From Sphingobacterium detergens (GTDB taxonomy: Bacteria > Bacteroidota > Bacteroidia > Sphingobacteriales > Sphingobacteriaceae): a stretch of DNA of 64,000 bases. Position numbers and translations under genes: made by a program. Position 1 is the first letter of the stretch; each line of letters begins with the position of its first letter. Below the pieces are notes generated by a model. That model was not told the DNA's origin and made no database searches. It saw only the letters and a program-made list of their open reading frames with translations. Positions 36,326 to 43,934 of this stretch are shown piece after piece. The stretch spans positions 434,001 through 498,000 of the forward strand of contig NZ_RAPY01000004.1 in the NCBI RefSeq assembly GCF_003610355.1, written 5' to 3'.

Positions 36326-36994
36326 ATGATCAAAAGTTTAATAATTGGTTTGACCCTCATTATGGGGGCATGTTCAACAGATGGCCCCAGCTACCAGCAG
36401 GAAATTTTGGATCTAAAAGATCTTGATTTTAGTAGGGATGCTGAGCTTTTCTATCAGTCAGCAACACAAAAATCTAATCATGACATTGATAGTAAAAAAC
36501 AATTTGTTGAAGTCTATGACCTCGGGAACGGTTGGTCGACGTTTGAAGTGAAGAAATTTTCCAGCAAAGACATCGTTGCTAAATTTGATAAGGTGAATTT
36601 TAATCAGGTGAATGCCATCGTAGGAAAAGATCGAAAATTTAAGCTGGTCAATGCCCAGGCTGAACTTACAGGTGTTGAATTGAATAATTTGTATAAGGAT
36701 CTTAATGCAGGTTTTGGTGATCCGATTAAGGTGGATTCTGTTGCTCGTTCGACCTATACACGTATGTATCGTTATACTTGGGAGGGAAAAGGACAGGTGT
36801 TTCAAGTTGTTTCAATGTTTAATCCAGCACAACCTGAGCGGCTAGAACAGATTAATGCAAGAATTCCAGACAAGGATTTAAGAATTGTCAATGAGCGGCC
36901 CAGCATGTCATTATTTATCTGTAAAAACTCCTCAATGGATGCAATCCTTGACTTGGAGCTTGTTGATGGTGACTGGGTAAAATTTAAATACTAA
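36326..36994 (+). CDS. Hypothetical lipoprotein
   Basis: From the ATG at 36326 the protein has 222 residues with a lipoprotein signal (LIMGAC); an ATG at 36293 would add 11 residues before it and is less likely. The rest is a soluble alpha/beta region with no motif I recognise. Lys and Asp are common. The residues after the lipid cysteine are S-T-D, so it lacks the C-x-K pattern of the utilisation loci and may stay on the periplasmic side. It sits alone between fecR (divergent) and the LytS/LytTR pair. Confidence 0.75.
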   Translation: MIKSLIIGLTLIMGACSTDGPSYQQEILDLKDLDFSRDAELFYQSATQKSNHDIDSKKQFVEVYDLGNGWSTFEVKKFSSKDIVAKFDKVNFNQVNAIVGKDRKFKLVNAQAELTGVELNNLYKDLNAGFGDPIKVDSVARSTYTRMYRYTWEGKGQVFQVVSMFNPAQPERLEQINARIPDKDLRIVNERPSMSLFICKNSSMDAILDLELVDGDWVKFKY

Positions 36995-37283
36995 CTGGTC
37001 CGAATTAGTTTGAAATGTTAATAGATATGGCTATTTTTAAACCTTTCATACAATTGCAGTATAGCCTTATTAGCTGCTTTTTCGTCTTGATTATAGTGTT
37101 GTTTTTTTTGTAGTTAATGGTCAGTTTAATAGGGTTTTATTAGTTTGTTTGAATATAAATACTTTAAGGGTGTTGGTGCAAAGGGAAATAGTCAAGATGC
37201 TAGAAAATGGTTTATGGAAGATGGTATGCAGTTAAGTTGGTTGTGGATTGTGTTGAATTCATCTCTTTTGACAGATCGCTAAC

Positions 37284-38366
37284 ATGAAAAATTCACAGGT
37301 AATCATCGGTTACGAAAATAGTCTTTTTATAGATTTTGTTGTCGATAAAAAATATCGTTGGATTCGCCATTGTTTGTTGATCGGTGTGATTGTTGGTATT
37401 CATTTTTTGCCAAGCAAGAAGGCGGAAGTCGATCCTACGAGTAGCCTGTGGCGTCTTTTCGAGACTTTGCTGTCCATTACAATTTTGTTGAGTCTTTTTT
37501 ACATCAATCATTATATCCTAATCCCTGCATTTGTACTGAGAAGTCGGTTTTTAGCTTATGCGGGGAGTCTTCTTGTCGTTTATACGCTTATTTTTTTAGT
37601 GTTGATGTATTTGGAGCGGCAGGAATTGCGGTTTATCCAAAAGCCGGATCGATCCTATCTGGATTGGGAAGATTATTTGATCATCGTTATTTTATTGACC
37701 ATATTTATAGCAGCAGTCAGTAGCATGAAGCTGTTTAAGGTGTGGATTGTTAACCTCATTCGATTCAAAGAATTTGAGAATAATACACTGACGATTCAAT
37801 TGGAGCAGCTTAAAAGCCAAATTAATCCCCATTTTTTGTTTAATACACTCAATAATATCAATTTCTTGATTGATGAAAACCCTAAATTGGCTTCCAAGGT
37901 ACTGCTTAAATTAAGTGATGTACTCAGAAATCAACTTTATCTGTCAAAGGGGGATTCGATCGAGTTAGGGAAAGAAATTGCTGTCTTAAAAAATATTCTC
38001 TTTATGGAGGACATTCGCAGGGATAAATTTGTCGTCGATTTTACTATTGACCAACAGATGGAACAGCTGCATGTTCCACCATTTCTATTTATTCCTTTTG
38101 TTGAAAATGTTGTTAAACATAGTGCACATCAGGCGATGGAGGGAGGGCAGCATGTGCAGATTGCGTTTTCAATTCAGGCTGAACGCATTTGTTTTACCTG
38201 TGTTAATCCGAAGAAAAGAAAAATACAGGCTGCTGCATATGGTGGTCTCGGATTGAGTAATATCCAAAAACGATTAGAAATTTTGTATCCGAATAGCTAT
38301 AATTTGCAAATTGATGATTTCGACGATAGGTATAAGGTGTTTTTAAGTATTCCGATGGGAACGTAA
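37284..38366 (+). CDS. LytS-type sensor histidine kinase
   Basis: This 360-residue membrane kinase has four predicted membrane helices in the first 150 residues (about 30-48, 60-80, 87-105, 128-148), a short coiled linker, and a His_kinase (PF06580-type) domain. The phosphoacceptor is H183 in INPHFLFNTLNNI. The ATP-binding part has the PFVENVVKHS N-box and a G-box near GGLGLSNIQKRLE. There is no large extracellular sensor, so it probably senses something in the membrane or lipid. The response regulator starts 8 bases downstream. Confidence 0.93.
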   Translation: MKNSQVIIGYENSLFIDFVVDKKYRWIRHCLLIGVIVGIHFLPSKKAEVDPTSSLWRLFETLLSITILLSLFYINHYILIPAFVLRSRFLAYAGSLLVVYTLIFLVLMYLERQELRFIQKPDRSYLDWEDYLIIVILLTIFIAAVSSMKLFKVWIVNLIRFKEFENNTLTIQLEQLKSQINPHFLFNTLNNINFLIDENPKLASKVLLKLSDVLRNQLYLSKGDSIELGKEIAVLKNILFMEDIRRDKFVVDFTIDQQMEQLHVPPFLFIPFVENVVKHSAHQAMEGGQHVQIAFSIQAERICFTCVNPKKRKIQAAAYGGLGLSNIQKRLEILYPNSYNLQIDDFDDRYKVFLSIPMGT

Positions 38367-38373
38367 TAAGACT

Positions 38374-39096
38374 ATGGACAAGCTAAGTATTAAATACATT
38401 GTGATTGAAGATGAACCTTTGGCGAGAAGGGGGCTGGTAAAATTATTGAAAGGTTACGATTTTTTGGAATGCCTCGGCATGTATGGCAATACGGAAGATG
38501 CCCGTATGGTGATGGAGGATCAGCTCCTTGACTTGATTTTTTTGGATATCAATCTACCCGAAGAAAGCGGTTGGGATTTTGCTCAATTTATCCCTGCCCA
38601 TATACAGATTATATTTACAACTGCTTATCCCAATTATGCATTGGAAAGCTATGAACTGAATGCGTTGGATTACTTGTTAAAACCTATTGCTGAGGATCGG
38701 TTAAAGAAGGCTTTGGATAAAGCCGTCAGCCATTTTCAACAAAAGGTTCCGGAGAAAGGTGTTGTATCGCCTACTGATCATATTTTTGTAAAGGCTGACC
38801 GTAAGCTTTTTCGGTTGGAGCTAAATGAAATTCAGTACATTGAAGCCATGAAAGATTATGTGATGATCCATACAAAAGATAAAAAATTAATGGTGGCAAT
38901 GAACATAAAAACGATATTCAATCAATTGCCCAATACAGACTTTGTGCGGATCAATAAATCCTTTGTGGTCAATCTAAATAAGGTAGAGAGTGTAGACAAC
39001 CATTGGGTGACAATCGCAGGCTTTGAGATGCCTTTGGGGGCAAGTTTTAAGGAGGATCTTTTGGAACGTATAAAAAAGCAAACCATTAATCGGTAA
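38374..39096 (+). CDS. LytTR-family response regulator
   Basis: This 240-residue regulator has a receiver domain (about 6-120) with phosphoacceptor D58 in LIFLDINLP, the acidic pocket IEDEPLARRG and the K of LLKPIAEDRLKKA, followed by a LytTR DNA-binding domain (about 140-238, FVKADRKLFRLELNEIQYIE). LytTR proteins bind direct repeats of about 9-10 bp spaced two helical turns apart. A repeat of that form lies at 42471-42501, upstream of the TonB receptor gene 3.3 kb away. It forms an operon with the kinase. Confidence 0.93.
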   Translation: MDKLSIKYIVIEDEPLARRGLVKLLKGYDFLECLGMYGNTEDARMVMEDQLLDLIFLDINLPEESGWDFAQFIPAHIQIIFTTAYPNYALESYELNALDYLLKPIAEDRLKKALDKAVSHFQQKVPEKGVVSPTDHIFVKADRKLFRLELNEIQYIEAMKDYVMIHTKDKKLMVAMNIKTIFNQLPNTDFVRINKSFVVNLNKVESVDNHWVTIAGFEMPLGASFKEDLLERIKKQTINR

Positions 39097-39132
39097 AAGG
39101 TAGACTGTAATGGGCTATTTGCTTAATTTAGT

Positions 39133-39170
39133 AGCGAGGAGATAATGTCGTTCAGCATCATCTCCTCGCT
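39133..39170. terminator. Hairpin between convergent genes
   Basis: AGCGAGGAGAT (39133-39143) and ATCTCCTCGCT (39160-39170) are perfect inverted arms, with an extra ATG/CAT pair inside. It lies between the end of the LytTR gene and the end of the DUF4249 gene. There is no T-run, so it may act as a T-less or factor-assisted stop for both. Confidence 0.5.
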
Positions 39171-39186
39171 GTTACAAAGTATTCAA

Positions 39187-39972
39187 TTAATCAACCTGTA
39201 TGCTTTTGGTCGAGAAGGTATGTGCACTAAAATAGCCGAGTGTTGCCGGGCTAATATTAGTAGGCGGATTACTTGGTGTCACACCCGAATTGGCCGATTG
39301 CTGCATCAGGCTATACCAGTAGTTGTACACCGTTTTATCTACACAGAGCATTTCTACACGAATATGATCACCAGGGAATATATCGACATCATCTGGACGC
39401 AACGTTAAATTGATATCATTCCCATTGTTGAAGTCGTCGTTGACCGCATAAATATCTTTCAATTGTTTGTCGTTTAGAAAAACGATAAATCTATACTGAT
39501 TGATTTGATCTGCCGGATCCTTATAGAAGACTTTAATATTCCGTTTTTCCTTATCGCCAAATTTTGGTTTTTCGACAGCAATAGAGTCCAGTGAAACGAT
39601 TTGCGGCATTTGCGAAGTTGCCTGATATTTATCTTGATCAACGCGTACTTCCATTGTGTATGTCTCTCCCGGGATTCCTGTCAACTGTTGCGCTTTGTAT
39701 GTTCCGGCTGCGGTTTCCACAAATGTATATTCGTTCTGATTCTGATCCCTTACCAGAACCGTTGCTCCGCTTACTGCGGGGTAATTGTTGCCGCCAGAAA
39801 AGGCTGTATTTCGGCTAAGTTTTATTTCTTGTTCTGTTGTTGTGTTATTGATGACGCCTTCAATAACTAATCGACCAACTTCATCATTGACCTGAATATC
39901 GATGACTTTCTCACAGGATGAAATGAAGGTCGTAAGGATAAGTATACTGGAGATAACAATAATATGTTTCAT
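39187..39972 (-). CDS. DUF4249 lipoprotein
   Basis: This 261-residue lipoprotein has its cysteine at about C20 (FISSC) followed by E-K-V-I-D, then a DUF4249 domain: VDIQV-type opening, IEGVINN, an immunoglobulin-like GATVLVRDQNQNEYTF strand pair and GIPGETYTMEVRV. DUF4249 proteins are found next to TonB-dependent receptors with a CarboxypepD_reg-like domain, and probably act as their surface partner, like SusD with SusC. Here the receptor gene lies directly upstream with a gap of 119 bases. The substrate is unknown. Confidence 0.9.
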   Translation of the reverse strand: MKHIIVISSILILTTFISSCEKVIDIQVNDEVGRLVIEGVINNTTTEQEIKLSRNTAFSGGNNYPAVSGATVLVRDQNQNEYTFVETAAGTYKAQQLTGIPGETYTMEVRVDQDKYQATSQMPQIVSLDSIAVEKPKFGDKEKRNIKVFYKDPADQINQYRFIVFLNDKQLKDIYAVNDDFNNGNDINLTLRPDDVDIFPGDHIRVEMLCVDKTVYNYWYSLMQQSANSGVTPSNPPTNISPATLGYFSAHTFSTKSIQVD

Positions 39973-40091
39973 ATATAAATATTTTATGAGCTTGCTATGC
40001 TCAGTTTGTCTCTAAAAGCCTTGGTAAATACCCATTTCGTCAATGCTTGTGTTTTTTGAATAAGGGTATTTTATGTTTTTAGTAATTGGGA

Positions 40092-42419
40092 TTAAAATTT
40101 AAAATTCCAGGTAAACGAGGGGATAGGGATACCAAAAATACTTGTTTGGACAGCCTCTGTTGCGTTGGCAACGGTTTTACTATCTCTAAATGCGATTCTG
40201 TAAGGATCCTTATGCCCATAGACATTGTAAATGCCAAATGTCCAGCTTGATTGATAACGTTTCCCCGGTTTTCCTTCAAAGGTGGCGGCAATATCCAAGC
40301 GATGTGATGCGGGCATACGATAAGCATTACGCTCCGAATAAGAGAAGGTAGTATTGCCACCGACTGTGTATTTTCCCGTTGGATAAGTGACAGCCCTTCC
40401 TGTTCCATAAACGAAATTACTGGAGAAAGTCCACTTTTCATTGAGCTTATAGATACCGACAATAGATACATCATGGGTACGGTCCTGCGTTGCAGGAAAG
40501 TATTTTCCTGCGTTGATCTCATCAAATTTGCGTTCGGTTTTAGACCAGGTATAACCCACCCAGCCATTAAAACGGCCATATTTTTTCTTCAGAAATAATT
40601 CGACACCATAGGCTCGCCCTACGCCATAAACCAGTTGGGATTCGACGTCTTGGTTGACAAGCAATTGCGCGGCATCTTTATAATCGATTTGATTTTGTAG
40701 ATTTTTGTAATAGACCTCCGCGGAGAACTCATATAGATTATCTTTAAAGTTTCTGAAATAACCCGTGGAGAACTGATCAGCAATTTCGGGCTTGATATTC
40801 TTGCTGCTCATCACATAGAGATCCGTCGGACTGGCGCTTGTAGAGTTTGTCAATAGGTGAATATTTTGTGTATTTCTATTGTACGAAGCTTTGATGGACT
40901 GTTGTTCATTGAGTAGATAACTTACACTAAAGCGAGGCTCCAAATTGAGATAATGTTGTACTAGCTCTCCGGATTTGTAATGTTGTGAGCCAATGGTGTT
41001 ACCCGCCGCGTCATAAGTACTAAAAGTTCCTGGACCAACCAGCAACATCGAGCTTAAGCGCAGGCCATAGGCCATATTCAGTTTGTCGTTTACCTTCCAG
41101 TCGTCACTGGCGTAGGTTGCCATTTCGTAACCAAAGCGATGTTCGACATGTTTGTCATTGAAACTGGAACTGGCTGTTGTCGTAATATCACCCGGAGCAA
41201 TATCATGTCGGGTAACCTGCAATCCAAATTTTAGCGCATGGTCAGAACTTGCATAATATTGGAAATCCTGTTTAAAATTTAGATCGGTAATCTTAGACGT
41301 TGCCTTAAAGCCATCGTTGCGGTCCAAGCCTTCGATAACATAGTTAAATTTGCTATAGACAAGTGATGTGTTTGAGAATAATTTATTGCTGAAGATATGG
41401 TTGAATCGTAAAGTTCCGGTTGCATTCCCCCAGTTGGTGCCGAAAATATCCTGGAGCCCTAATACATCTTTACCAAAATATCCGGATAGATAGATCGCAT
41501 TTTTATCGTTGAATCTATAGTTAACCTTCGCATTGATGTCATAAAAGTAAAGCGTACTTTTATTAATTGTTGTATCCGAGGAGGCTTTCATAAAGAGATC
41601 CATATAAGTACGACGAGCAGATAACATAAATGAGCCTTTGTCCTTAACCAGCGGACCCTCTACTTTAATGCGGGAAGCAATTAATCCAATACCACCCTGA
41701 ACAGTGGTTTTCTTATTATTACCTTCATTCATTTTTACATCGAGCACCGATGACAGCCGTCCTCCATATTCAGCAGGCATACCGCCTTTATAGATACTGA
41801 CATCTTTGATGGCATCTGAATTGAACGTAGAAAAGAAACCGAGTAGGTGAGTGGCATTATAGACAGTTGCTTCATCCAGTAAAATCAAATTTTGATCGGC
41901 ACCACCACCACGGACATAGAAACCTGTATTTCCTTCGCCAGAGGTTTTAATGCCCGGCATTAATGTGATGCTTTTTAAAATATCGCGTTCTCCCAAAACT
42001 ACCGGAAGCTGATTGATCTGGGTCATATTGAGTTTTTCAACCCCCATTTGTGGCGAGGAAACATTTTTATTATTACGTCTGTTGGATGAGATGACAACCT
42101 CATCTAGTAAGGTCTGTGATCGCAGCGTGAGATTAAGGGCTTGATCTCTGTTTAATTCTATTGTGTCAATACGGGTATTGTATCCTACATAGGAGGTGGA
42201 GAGTAGATACCTTCCTTCGGGGGCAGCCATGGAATAGAAACCATAAGAATTACTGGAACTTCCAGATTGGGGAAGTTCGCGTAGTTTGACCGAAGCACCA
42301 ATAAGTGTTTCTCCTGTTGATACGTCGGTGATTGTTCCAGATAATGTATAGCGCTTTTGTGCAAGGGCAGTGCTGCCAAGTGAAATAGAAAGTAATAAAA
42401 TGGGTAATGATCTGAGCAT
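40092..42419 (-). CDS. TonB-dependent receptor with CarboxypepD_reg-like domain
   Basis: This 775-residue outer-membrane receptor has a signal peptide (ending TALAQ), a CarboxypepD_reg-like domain (about 22-105, YTLSGTITDVSTGETLIGASV), a plug (about 115-215, VLGERDILKSITLMPGIKTSG and GFYVRGGGADQNLILLDEATVYN) and a barrel of about 560 residues. It is shorter than SusC proteins and lacks an STN domain, so it is not a FecR signalling receptor. It works with the DUF4249 lipoprotein. A LytTR-like direct repeat and a weak -7 box lie upstream (42435-42501). Confidence 0.93.
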   Translation of the reverse strand: MLRSLPILLLSISLGSTALAQKRYTLSGTITDVSTGETLIGASVKLRELPQSGSSSNSYGFYSMAAPEGRYLLSTSYVGYNTRIDTIELNRDQALNLTLRSQTLLDEVVISSNRRNNKNVSSPQMGVEKLNMTQINQLPVVLGERDILKSITLMPGIKTSGEGNTGFYVRGGGADQNLILLDEATVYNATHLLGFFSTFNSDAIKDVSIYKGGMPAEYGGRLSSVLDVKMNEGNNKKTTVQGGIGLIASRIKVEGPLVKDKGSFMLSARRTYMDLFMKASSDTTINKSTLYFYDINAKVNYRFNDKNAIYLSGYFGKDVLGLQDIFGTNWGNATGTLRFNHIFSNKLFSNTSLVYSKFNYVIEGLDRNDGFKATSKITDLNFKQDFQYYASSDHALKFGLQVTRHDIAPGDITTTASSSFNDKHVEHRFGYEMATYASDDWKVNDKLNMAYGLRLSSMLLVGPGTFSTYDAAGNTIGSQHYKSGELVQHYLNLEPRFSVSYLLNEQQSIKASYNRNTQNIHLLTNSTSASPTDLYVMSSKNIKPEIADQFSTGYFRNFKDNLYEFSAEVYYKNLQNQIDYKDAAQLLVNQDVESQLVYGVGRAYGVELFLKKKYGRFNGWVGYTWSKTERKFDEINAGKYFPATQDRTHDVSIVGIYKLNEKWTFSSNFVYGTGRAVTYPTGKYTVGGNTTFSYSERNAYRMPASHRLDIAATFEGKPGKRYQSSWTFGIYNVYGHKDPYRIAFRDSKTVANATEAVQTSIFGIPIPSFTWNFKF

Positions 42420-42434
42420 ATTGCGAATTTTTCA

Positions 42435-42442
42435 CGAAAATA
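42435..42442 (-). promoter_or_regulatory. Weak -7 box (TATTTTCG) of the TonB receptor gene
   Basis: Seven of eight matches to TAnnTTTG on the minus strand, 15 bases before the ATG at 42419. No -33 element is present, which fits a promoter that needs an activator. Confidence 0.35.
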
Positions 42443-42470
42443 GGGGTTAGTGAACTGTGAAAAATTTCTT

Positions 42471-42501
42471 TTATAGCAACTTGGTTAGATATTATAGCAA
42501 C
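42471..42501 (-). promoter_or_regulatory. Direct repeat, candidate LytTR regulator binding site
   Basis: On the minus strand GTTGCTATAA occurs twice, exactly, with an 11-nt spacer (42492-42501 and 42471-42480; period 21). This is the layout of LytTR operators. It ends 28 bases upstream of the weak -7 box, the place expected of an activator site. The LytTR regulator is encoded at 38374-39096. Confidence 0.5.
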
Positions 42502-42578
42502 CTATTGTTTTGGCGACTTTTTAGTGAATTGAAATTTACTTTTGGTATTCAGCTTTTTTGGTAAACGAGCTGATGTCT

Positions 42579-43367
42579 TTATTCTATTTTGGCTGAATAA
42601 AGTACATATTCCGTTCCGTTGAGCCCTACGTATATGTATTTATTGAAATCCCCACTAAATGCGACAATCAAGGGATACTGATGTACACGTAAGGGATTAT
42701 TGTAGTATTCTTCAATAGAGGCATATTGTGCTTTGATCATGATTTCACCTGTTTCTTTATTTTTTATTCCCTGGAGTAGCGTTTGTTCATCGGAAAAGTC
42801 GGTATATGGCATTTCTGTGAATTTGGGATAATAAATCAATCGGATTCCTTCGTCGATAAATGTTTTATTTTTTTCTTTAAAGTCAGCCATGGACCGATCG
42901 TCAGGGAATGCAATTTGACCCGTTTGATCGTTCTTTATTTGTTGGAATAGGGTCGTTTCGTCCACTTTATTTATCGTATGTGATGTGGAATTTTTAAAGA
43001 GCTGAATGAGTGTTTCTCCAGTTTTAAAATCTGCTGCATCATACTTATAAACCGGATCACCATTTTTGTCGATACGATAACGCTCACCATGGCGTTGAAC
43101 CCACGCGTATTCAGCTGATCCATACTTTACAATTTCGGGTTTGTTGACATGGAAAATCTGGAAATTAAAATCTTCTTCAAATAGTTCCGCCTTTTCATAC
43201 ATCGGCGACAATTTTATGTCAAGAACACTATCACAATAGCCATATAGACTATCGTTCACCAGCACCGGGATTAATTCGGGGTAGGATAAGCTTTTGATTA
43301 TAGGGTTCGTCTGCGCATAAGTAAAGATACTTAGCAGTGAAAAAAGAAATATGAAAATGGAACGCAT
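42579..43367 (-). CDS. Hypothetical secreted protein, WG-repeat-like
   Basis: This 262-residue protein has a signal peptide (ending TYAQ) and no lipobox, so it is periplasmic or secreted. Segments such as LIPVLVNDSLYGYCDS and LSPMYEKAELFEE recall degenerate WG repeats, but the family is not firm. Three copies of a T-G-x-I-type phrase recur: DQTGQIAFPDDRSM, KETGEIMIKAQY and FKTGETLIQL, suggesting an internal repeat. It stands alone, with a CAAAAATA (-7 on the minus strand) at 43392-43399. Confidence 0.65.
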   Translation of the reverse strand: MRSIFIFLFSLLSIFTYAQTNPIIKSLSYPELIPVLVNDSLYGYCDSVLDIKLSPMYEKAELFEEDFNFQIFHVNKPEIVKYGSAEYAWVQRHGERYRIDKNGDPVYKYDAADFKTGETLIQLFKNSTSHTINKVDETTLFQQIKNDQTGQIAFPDDRSMADFKEKNKTFIDEGIRLIYYPKFTEMPYTDFSDEQTLLQGIKNKETGEIMIKAQYASIEEYYNNPLRVHQYPLIVAFSGDFNKYIYVGLNGTEYVLYSAKIE

Positions 43368-43391
43368 CTAGTTGTGTTTTTTCTAATATAT

Positions 43392-43399
43392 CAAAAATA
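43392..43399 (-). promoter_or_regulatory. -7 box (TATTTTTG) upstream of the WG-like gene
   Basis: Exact TAnnTTTG match on the minus strand, 25 bases before the ATG at 43367. The same extended sequence (CAAAAATACGG on plus) precedes the pseudouridine synthase gene at 2816. Confidence 0.4.
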
Positions 43400-43934
43400 C
43401 GGCAATATTGATCCATTTAATATCCATGAAATCAGGGGTTTTTGTAGTGGATGCCAGGTCCTTTCATCACCCGATGAGCGATCAAAGGACTTGTTTTGCA
43501 TTGTTTAAATCTAAACTGTATTTATCATTAAAACTAAATGGTTAGTTAGATGCATACTTCTACAATTTTAAAGTTTGTTGAAAAATCCATTGACATTATT
43601 GGTTTTCTAGATAATCGCAAAATGTATAAAATTTATTTTTCTTAAATAGCTGATATTTAGATTGTTGTTTGTTTTTTAAGGTGTGTTTTTGAGGTTTAAT
43701 ATATTTTCTTTTAAGTAAATATAGTGTAGTTTTTATTGAAAATATAGTTGTTAACTGAAAAAACATAATGTATAAAATACACGATAACGTTGTAGTAAAT
43801 TATGCAAACGATTGTGTTTGTTGAACGATAATTTGGGGTGATTTTTTTATGTAAAATTGTTGGCAAGTGATAGTACTAACCAATATCAAGAGAAGAAACT
43901 ATCTATAATCCTAAATAATAAAGTTCAATTCTAA
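43400..43934 (+). promoter_or_regulatory. Long upstream region of the M60/SusCD operon
   Basis: About 535 non-coding, very AT-rich bases precede the 19-kb operon. A 12-bp direct repeat AATGTATAAAAT occurs at 43621-43632 and 43767-43778. Three CG-centred elements lie close together: GATAACGTTGTA (43783-43794), TGCAAACGATTGTG (43803-43816) and TGAACGATAA (43822-43831). The first two centres are 21 bases apart, and the second fits most of a LacI-family operator pattern. A weak promoter-like TTTG/TAAAATTG pair is at 43832-43859 with short 16-nt spacing. No open frame of note is present. Confidence 0.4.

Noticed and set aside
39973..40091. Attenuator or terminator between the TonB receptor and DUF4249 genes
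   Set aside because: The AAATACCC/GGGTATTT pair is only 8 bp with a 31-nt loop and no T-run in the right place.
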